NCBI GenBank assembly: GCA_021234155.1
Contig: JAJEKV010000058.1
Location: 6,212,600 to 6,276,599 of the forward strand
Origin: Isoetes taiwanensis
Taxonomy: Eukaryota > Streptophyta > Lycopodiopsida > Isoetales > Isoetaceae
Direction of reading: 5' to 3'
DNA: 64,000 nt
Shown: positions 57,148 through 64,000 of the stretch, in pieces
Layout of the letters: each line of letters starts with the position of its first letter
Numbering within the stretch: the stretch's first letter is position 1
Made by a program: the position numbers and the translations under genes
Notes under the pieces: generated by a model
The model's input: the letters and a program-made list of their open reading frames with translations, nothing else
Told to the model about the DNA's origin: nothing
Databases searched by the model: none

Positions 57148-57364
57148 TGTTTTAAAAGAAAATAATGTGATTAAAAAGTGACAATGTAAAGTTAACTGTT
57201 TCTTCAAAACCGTGAAATTGGACCCATTAGTAACGAAATTCTATCAATACAATGCTGTGAAACACACTCAGATTAGAGATATCTTTGCCTCCCCATCATT
57301 ATACTAAAACTACGAATGGCTCGTAAATAGCATTCGATCTGATGGATTTCTAACAACTTTATGC

Positions 57365-57392
57365 ATATAGAATAGAATAATCTATTCTATAT
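57365..57392. repeat. 12 bp-stem perfect hairpin, copy B
   Basis: Identical to 29072-29099. Confidence 0.8.
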
Positions 57393-58194
57393 ATTAATCT
57401 AGTTCTTAGGGCGTTAAACTAGCAAGGCTAGTATTGCAAAAACTTCAATGTGTTAAATGTCATAGGTCGCCATTGACTAATGGTCTAAAGCCTTTCTTAG
57501 TTTTTTCAATAGTTCCTTAATGTCTTATCGAGCACTACATTTTGTTGTTCAAGGCAGAAGACATTTCCCTTTCCTTTAAATTACTCTCACCCCATTGCCC
57601 AGTTTTGATAGTAAAACGTAAAGGAATTGTGAGTTGACATCACATGCTAAATAATGCATTCTCAAGTATGGATTCATATACATTAGTGTATGCCATATGC
57701 AACCTCTCGTCCTAGCAATATTTATGCAAAAATGTTTATTTGTTTTTGCTAGCCTTTCTATAGAATCATCAAAATGCAAGCCTTTCTAATTTGATTATTT
57801 CTTCTAGACGTTGTTGTTCATTTCTTGCACCATAAAGAGTTAGGGGTTACAATGCTAGTGCCACACATTCGGAGTTGTGCATATAGAATAGTAAAATGCA
57901 AGGCTTTCTACATGCAATGCCTTTGTTTAGTTCACTTACTTGCAAAAATTAACAACAAAGAGCAAGGTAAACAATCAATGCGATATCACCGTGAGACATG
58001 CACGGTTTTAATGTAAGTTTAGGCTAAGGAAAGTATGGTTATTTAATCTAAGGGTTGAGATTGAAAAAAAGTTTGATCTAAGAGCTAGGAGCAAAAGCCC
58101 AAGCACGAAGATATATATTCGAGGACACAGATTAAGGCGGCCACGGTTGGAGGAGGGGACATATCAGAGCAGGGAAGTGGATCAGAAAGGGCAT
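57393..58194. other. region without recognised genes, copy B
   Basis: Partner of 29100-29899; nothing recognised. Confidence 0.45.
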
Positions 58195-58197
58195 TAC

Positions 58198-58390
58198 GAA
58201 TCTTCAAGGAGTATTGAGTATTGAGGAAATCTATGGAATCTTCAAAAAATCTTAGAGAATCTGAAGTGAATCTCAAGGAATCTTGCATAATCTTTCAATT
58301 TTCTTGAAATGGAAAGGAATTTTGAGAAAATCTAAAGGAATCTTAATAAAGACTTGATAGATTCTAAGGGAATCTTTAGAGAATTTCAAA
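58198..58390. repeat. degenerate GAATCTT-rich minisatellite, copy B
   Basis: Partner of 29905-30095, nearly identical. Confidence 0.7.
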
Positions 58391-58463
58391 GCTGATTCCT
58401 AATGCATGAATGGACTAGATGGAGCAAGTCTTCTAGCCAAACATTGGGTTTTCTTTAACACCT

Positions 58464-58579
58464 GGTTGCCTTTCATATTGGGCCTCTTTTGCACCATTAT
58501 GCAAAGACATATTCAAGGTGGCCTTGGTTGCCTTTTACATTGGGCCTATTCTGCAAAGACATATTCAAGGTGGCCTTGA
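58464..58579. repeat. 62 bp tandem duplication, copy B
   Basis: Partner of 30170-30285. Confidence 0.8.
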
Positions 58580-58974
58580 CAACCGTGATATATTTCTTCT
58601 TGTATGTTTACAATAATTCTATACAATCATGTTTGTTCCTTGCAATATTATATTGCAATCTTTAAGTAGAACAAATGGTGTGCTATAGAATTTCCTCAAA
58701 TGCCAACTACACTATCTCAGCAAGTGTTCTCTTCTATATGTAGCCAACATAAGTGGGTACTACTAACAGCCAACTACATACTTCTCTCTTCTATTATGTA
58801 GCTTCGGATATGGTACTACTAACAGCAAATACATATTCCTGTTTCTGCCAGCAAAATGCTTGGAAGTGGATAGCTCTTTTTTCTGCTTATTATATATGTA
58901 TGACTGACTTATGGGAAGGTGGAGCACTACATCAGAAATGGTTTTGGGTCTAAGTTAGATATTGGGGTACAAAA

Positions 58975-60823
58975 AAGCGCGACAAGCGGAAGCGGAGAAA
59001 GCACGCAAAGCACGAACATAACGTATCTCGGCTTCCGCATGCCTCTCTGAAACCGTCCTTCTCCTACCTAATTTGTAATTTGTTCATGCTTATTTGAAGG
59101 TACCAAATGTCATATTGGGAAATTTTGCTCATTGCGCTTCTCGGATTTGTATTTGTGTTTTTCGCGGCGTTCGATCGCCGTTAATCTCAGATTCAGAGTT
59201 CTTTTTTACCTGCAGATGACTAATAACTCTTGTATTGGGTTTCCAAATAGCGTTGCAGAAAGTTATTAAAGAGCCCCATGTTACTTGGTTATTTGTCAAG
59301 TAAACTTTGTATTGAGATTCATCGTCAAATAGCTGTTACATTCTTTTTGCACATCGAAAGCGCTCCAGTCCGATAGGACGCTGCCTTGTGGCGTGACGTT
59401 AAAATCTCTTCTTCTTCTTCTCTTCTTCTTCTTGTTATTTGTCAAGTAACCTTGTGTTGAGCTTCATCGTCAAAAGGCCATTGCTTTCTTTTTGCACATC
59501 GACAAAATCTATCGTAATTTGGTCGAACTTCCAAGATCGAATCCTCCTAAATTGCAACATTATTTTCTACGTTGGTTTGTAATTGCTCTATTTTCATCTA
59601 TAGTTCTATAATTTGAAGCAGTCATCTTGCAGATGCAGAAGATTGCAGTCCTACGGCATGGGTCGTTTGCATGATTTGCACCTTGTAGTACAATTCAGAC
59701 AATCCTGATGATTTGCATGATCTAATGCCTTCGAGACGTGAGTCAATGATTGTAAAGCAAGATCAATATAAACGAACAAATCACAGCCTCTGAGTCAAAA
59801 AATATTGGTAAAGAATGGTAGTTAATGGATCTGGCATTGCCAAGTTGAGATTAGATGTTTATATTCTTATCTCCAAACAGCTAATTTATTAAGTATACCC
59901 AGCATCTTAGTGTGGTGTGATACAATGTTTCACATATGGAAACATATGTATTTCCACAAAAATGTATGCTGTAGGTTTCATGCCATATCCCTTGTTGAAA
60001 CTCTTGCTAATTTGCATATCATATGTGCATAGCCAAGCACAGTTTGTAAATTCCCGAGTGTTGTGTTTCACCAAGCTTGGAAAAGAAATCATCGTTTCCA
60101 TTTAACCAAAGCTCCAAGAATAGTCTCAAGCTGGCTGTTTGCAGATCCATAAGTTGCCATCTTATACACCAAATTGGAGTGCTTAAATTCCAATCCTTCC
60201 CGTTGAGTCCAGTATGCAGTAAATTCTGGAAAAAGAAACTGGCTATACTAACAGTTCCATTCCAGCAATAGCTTCAGTTGTCTGCAGAAATTTGTTAATG
60301 CCAACACAAAGCTGCAGAAATGGGATCATGTATTTCAAGGTATATTTTCATGAAGAAGCACATTACAGTGTAACATCTATTTTTGGTGCAGTAAGAATAC
60401 CAACAAACAAATCCTTGGCTATTTATCTCAGCTGATAAATGCACCAAATTAGATCAAGTATTCCAAGGCATATTTTCATGGAGAAGCACACTACCATGTA
60501 ACATCTATGCCTATGCAATAAGAATACCTACATAGAGTTGGCCTATTAGCTAAATTTACTTTCGATATGATATCTACAAGTCTATGAGCTGCATCCAGGC
60601 AAACATTTTCGTCTAAGTAATGCAAATATATGTAGTAAAGTAGCCTGATAATAATCAGAAAATAAGACCATGTTGCCGTTATATAAATGGAAGTACCATG
60701 CCATGCTTTATAATATGACATGCATATGAAGCTAAGCAAATGACCTGCTTTGAGAGAATGAGCCTGCTAGACCTCCTTTGAGAGGGAAGCAATTTGAAGG
60801 CCTGCATACATGACAAATAAAAT
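58975..60823. other. left part of the 29-mer-bounded interval, copy B
   Basis: Partner of 30706-32491. The ~85 bp tandem duplication is interrupted here by the TTC-tailed insertion. No gene recognised. Confidence 0.45.
59367..59432. mobile_element. ~65 bp insertion with (TTC)n tail, copy B only
   Basis: Between CGCTCCA and TTCTTGTTATTT, copy B has GTCCGATAGGACGCTGCCTT then GTGGCGTGACGTTAAAATC and a run of CTTCTTCTT units. Copy A (31090-31106) lacks all of this. A short unique segment with a simple-repeat tail suggests the 3' end of a 5'-truncated SINE or RTE-type LINE. The match is by form only. Confidence 0.45.
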
Positions 60824-61030
60824 TCAAACCGTCAACCTGCACTTCTTGTCAAATCTAGCAAACAACCTCAAGCCGATCGCGGGACTGTACCTCTCAACAA
60901 CCTTCCCATCAATGCTAATTAAAGACTTGGTGAAGTCCCAGTCTACAGAATCCCCAAATAGGCCTCCTTTGTTAGGCTTCAAGAACTTGTATAGTGGTGC
61001 TTCTATTGAAACCATTCACATCAATATACA
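60824..61030 (-). pseudogene. glutathione peroxidase exon fragment, copy B
   Basis: Same exon as copy A with two replacements (DFTKSL for DFTNSL, PAIGL for PAISL) and the same frame change and altered C-terminus. No other GPX exon is recognised between here and the end of the window. Confidence 0.7.
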
Positions 61031-63477
61031 GTTCAATATGGGTCTAAAATAAGAAATAAATTGGCTTGAGCAAGCAAGCACACTATAGTTCTTACCTTGA
61101 GAAAGATAACAATATTGTGCTTTGAACCTGGTGCATACATAGAATTTCTTCATTGATATATGGTTCCTGGCTTCCAAACTAATTATAGGGAAAAGCAAGC
61201 ACCTCTAATCCTGCCCAAAAAAAGGAAAAACAAATTAAAGAGATTATACATCTTTTTCCAAACTCTACTTACCTTCATCTTTATACTTCTGATATGTTTC
61301 AGATGTTGTCAAAACCATTGAATATAAAGTTACAACATTGGAAAATTTTGGAAAAGCAATGATAGATGGAAGAAATACTGGAAAGAAAATGCCATTGTGA
61401 AGCAACTTTACAATTAGGAGGATTTTGCCCCTATAATTGCTCAAAGAAACATTCTTTCTAGCTGCATCCTATAAAGAAATGAACAGCAGTTTTAAGAACT
61501 AGAACCAGCATGTTCAGGCAATTGAATTGAGTGCAATCCAACCATGTTTTCAAGGTTTTTCCTGCTTGTGAAGCCCACAGACATATATGGGAATCAGCTA
61601 TAGAAACCAAGCATTTCTAAGTACATATGGCTGCCAAACATGAAATTTACTTCATCGTCAATGAGTGCTGATGATAAAAAGCATACATCTATAAGAACAT
61701 GTGCAAGATGGGAATGCCTAACTTGCAATTCAGAGAATTACAAAGCTCATTGATAAATGAAAGACAGCCATCTGGACAATCGTAAGTTTCCAAGGTTAGC
61801 AACTTAGCTTCTGTACCAGTTACAATTAAGTTGAAATAGGCAACATTGATGTAGCTTCAGCAGTTCAGCATCATAGGTACAGAATGCCCACTGCATAATT
61901 TGCTGGAAGCTTGATGGAAGAGATCTACTCCTGGACAACTACAAGGATATGGCCAATCCTAGTTTATGTGTAGATGAAAAAGGTTTTCTGTTGATCCCCC
62001 AAGAGAAGGCATCTGATTGCACTCCATACAAATAGGTTTTCGTAATTATAATCCTATCATCACCTCCTTTAATTTGCCTTCAGAAATTCCAAGTTTCCCA
62101 CATGCAAAGCATTGATGCTGATTGTATTTACAGTTCAAACAGTAGAATTCTGCCATCTCCTGTAATAAGAAGTAAAATTATGTCAAAATTGCCAGATAGT
62201 GAAGACGATAAAATAATTGGCTTCTACTTGCAATCTGCATCATCCTCTTCTACTTGCAACCTGCATCCTCTTCTACTTGCAACCTGCATCTTTTTTTCCA
62301 CCTAGCCAATGGAGGTGCTTCCCATTTCTCTAGCAGGCTTTCTGTAATCTGCAAAAGGAACCAGTTCTCCAACTAGTGGAAACGCAGTATAAACAAATGC
62401 AATGTTCTCTGACAAAACAGCACGTGATACTGCATGATGTGTTAATCTAAATATCCAGGGGCTTAGTAGCTTATTTTAAATTCGATTCAGATCTCAACGC
62501 ACTAGTTAGGGACCTGGCCTTAAGCACAACAATTGTTGCACTACAAATCTACCTTCGACATTTTAAGGGGTCCCTTCTGTTATGATCACTTTAAAACCTA
62601 CTAGTTTATTACAAACTTCATCATAATATTCTTATGTCAAGCAAGTTCACTATCAGATAAATGCACTGTTTTGATGGCCTTACCGCAGGCTTTACAATCA
62701 AGTTCATTACCATGTGAAAGATAGCAACTCACAGCTGGACTTGAGTAGGTAATCAAACGTTATAAATTGAGGAGGTTGGTATCTACTCAAAGATCTATTG
62801 TTTGCAATCCAAACTCTCAACCGTCACCAACCAGCTTGTACCATAGTCATAGTGTATTCATTATCACCTACTCCAACATGGATAAATTGTCAAGTTTATG
62901 TCGTTTACTTTCTTAAGCAAGTGAAGTCTAAGCTATTTGTTTCTTCCTAAAACCTTGCATAATCTCAAATGTGCATTATACTGGGAAAAACTCAATCATC
63001 GCCTCCTATGTTGATTAATCATATGCATCATCCTCGACAGGAACGTTGAAAAAATTACCAAACACGTACCATATCAAATGAAATGTGCGATGAGGGCCAG
63101 GCAACTAAGTGAAAACGGAAAACAAAAAAAAAAAACAGCCAGGCTCCGATTGATAAAAATAAAATATGGCAAATGGGACATTAGAGAAAGATACGGTAGC
63201 AAGAAGGCATTTCAAGTTCGATGTCAGCTTACTATAGCGATCCGAGGTCGACGCCAGTGCAGTGCTTGAGCTCTTCGTCTTCTGAAAATCCTCCCGCGCA
63301 CTTAAAATCAGCCCGCCAAATTATCTCTAGGTCATTTGCCACACTGAATTTGAAATTACGGATGTCCATGTCATCGATCCGACACCAATTTGCTAAGAGC
63401 AAAAATGGCTTTCCCGCTCAGAAAGCACCCCCCAGAAAGCAGATCCAGCACGAAAAGCAGAGCGTCCGGACGGGTGC
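61031..63477. other. right part of the 29-mer-bounded interval, copy B
   Basis: Partner of 32699-35148. The stretch LLLANWCRIDDMDIRNFKFS is conserved on the minus strand near 63400-63340. No gene recognised. Confidence 0.4.
62221..62290. repeat. ~23 bp minisatellite x3, copy B
   Basis: Same three units as 33882-33951. Confidence 0.85.
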
Positions 63478-63506
63478 TTTTGTACCCCAATATCTAACTT
63501 AGACCC

Positions 63507-64000
63507 TTTTAAGGAAAACATTCATGTTGCATAAGGCTCTGAAAGCTTTAAAAATGAGCTGCATCAATAAAAATGCTGTTGCCACACTCCAAAATCACAC
63601 CATACCCCTCAAATTCATAATAGGCACCACTATGGAGTACATCCGAACTATTGACCCCGTCACTTTTCTGGCAAACGCATCTTGAATAACTGCCTTTGGC
63701 CTCAAATTTCGAGACATCTCCATTAACTTCTTTAAACAATGTTACAATGATCAATGTCGTTAATCATGTTACTTCGCAACCTTGATGAAAACAATTCCTG
63801 CCATTCTGTAGGCCCCAAAACGAATAATGACAGAGATGAAGCTATATGAACTGCTTGTGAATCTCAGCATCAAGCTGCAGCCGGCATTTTCATCGAACAA
63901 CTAACACCATGCATGCAAAAGAATCGCATGTAGGAAAAGTATAAAAGCCGTCAATTTACATATAATGAACTGTCATAATCAAATACTTTTGTAAGCACCT
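63507..64000. other. copy B beyond the 29-mer-bounded interval
   Basis: Partner of about 35178-35672. A minus-strand open frame of 68 codons (63548-63754) contains SDVLHSGAYYEFEGYGVILE; no family recognised, and its copy A counterpart is broken at CAG/CTG-type differences. Confidence 0.3.

Larger units (their letters stand above)
58946..63506. mobile_element. candidate ~4.5 kb TIR element carrying a GPX exon, copy B
   Basis: The same 29-mers at 58946-58974 and, inverted, 63478-63506. Both ends are base-identical to those of copy A, and the interior is collinear apart from the TTC-tailed insertion near 59367. Confidence 0.4.
36746..64000 (+). repeat. large direct duplication, copy B (continues past the window)
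   Basis: Collinear with copy A from the kinase-proximal repeat to the end of the window, which corresponds to about 35672 in copy A. It lacks the katanin-bearing insertion and the copia segment. It has its own changes: LINE 3' end with poly(A) at 45535-45750, a 77 bp tandem duplication near 43296, and a TTC-tailed insertion near 59367. It may be a true tandem duplicate or the second haplotype joined in by the assembler; the sequence alone does not decide. Confidence 0.9.

Noticed and set aside
1-64000. Search for tRNA, rRNA, organellar insertions, bacterial-type operons or a new defence-like system
   Set aside because: I saw no tRNA cloverleaf with box sequences, no rRNA core motifs, no chloroplast or mitochondrial genes and no clustered prokaryote-like genes; the content is plant genes, fragments and transposable elements.

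Overview
The window looks like plant nuclear DNA, from a repeat-rich and probably large genome. It is AT-rich with GT-AG introns. It carries Ty3/gypsy, Ty1/copia and LINE remnants and fragments of plant-type genes: an EF-hand-less CDPK/PPCK-like kinase, an mRNA capping enzyme, the katanin p80 subunit, a saccharopine-dehydrogenase-like oxidoreductase, an aldo-keto reductase and a glutathione peroxidase. I cannot name the species. No bacterial, organellar or viral gene is evident.

Layout. Positions 1-3074 are the 3' end of a Ty3/gypsy element (integrase C-terminus, chromodomain-like segment, polypurine tract, about 1.66 kb 3' LTR). From about 3091 to 36745 runs copy A of a segment that is repeated, in the same orientation, from about 36746 to the end of the window (copy B, still running at 64000). 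Order within each copy: a dispersed ~330 bp repeat; the kinase (minus strand); four 3' capping-enzyme exons (plus); a long non-coding stretch with a LINE 3' end; a second ~330 bp repeat; a pyrimidine-rich block bounded by 36 bp direct repeats and hairpins; LINE-like remnants; a frameshifted oxidoreductase pseudogene; a hAT/zinc-finger-like remnant; an aldo-keto reductase terminal exon; several minisatellites; and a ~4.5 kb interval bounded by inverted 29-mers that holds a glutathione peroxidase exon.

Differences between copies. Copy A has a ~3.95 kb insertion at 6468-10414 with a large foldback repeat and a katanin p80 WD40 gene fragment. At the LINE it carries a 5'-truncated Ty1/copia element where copy B retains the LINE 3' end and poly(A). 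Copy B has a local 77 bp duplication and a small TTC-tailed insertion. The kinase frame is open in copy B and broken in copy A.

A pattern runs through the comparison: many mismatches fall on CAG/CTG trinucleotides, which one copy keeps and the other shows as CGG, CCG, CG or a local scramble. The affected copy alternates along the window. This fits systematic base-calling error at methylated CHG sites in a poorly polished long-read assembly better than biological mutation. Some pseudogene-like damage, above all in the copy A kinase and the katanin fragment, may therefore be artefact. The kinase in copy B is the only gene I would call potentially intact.
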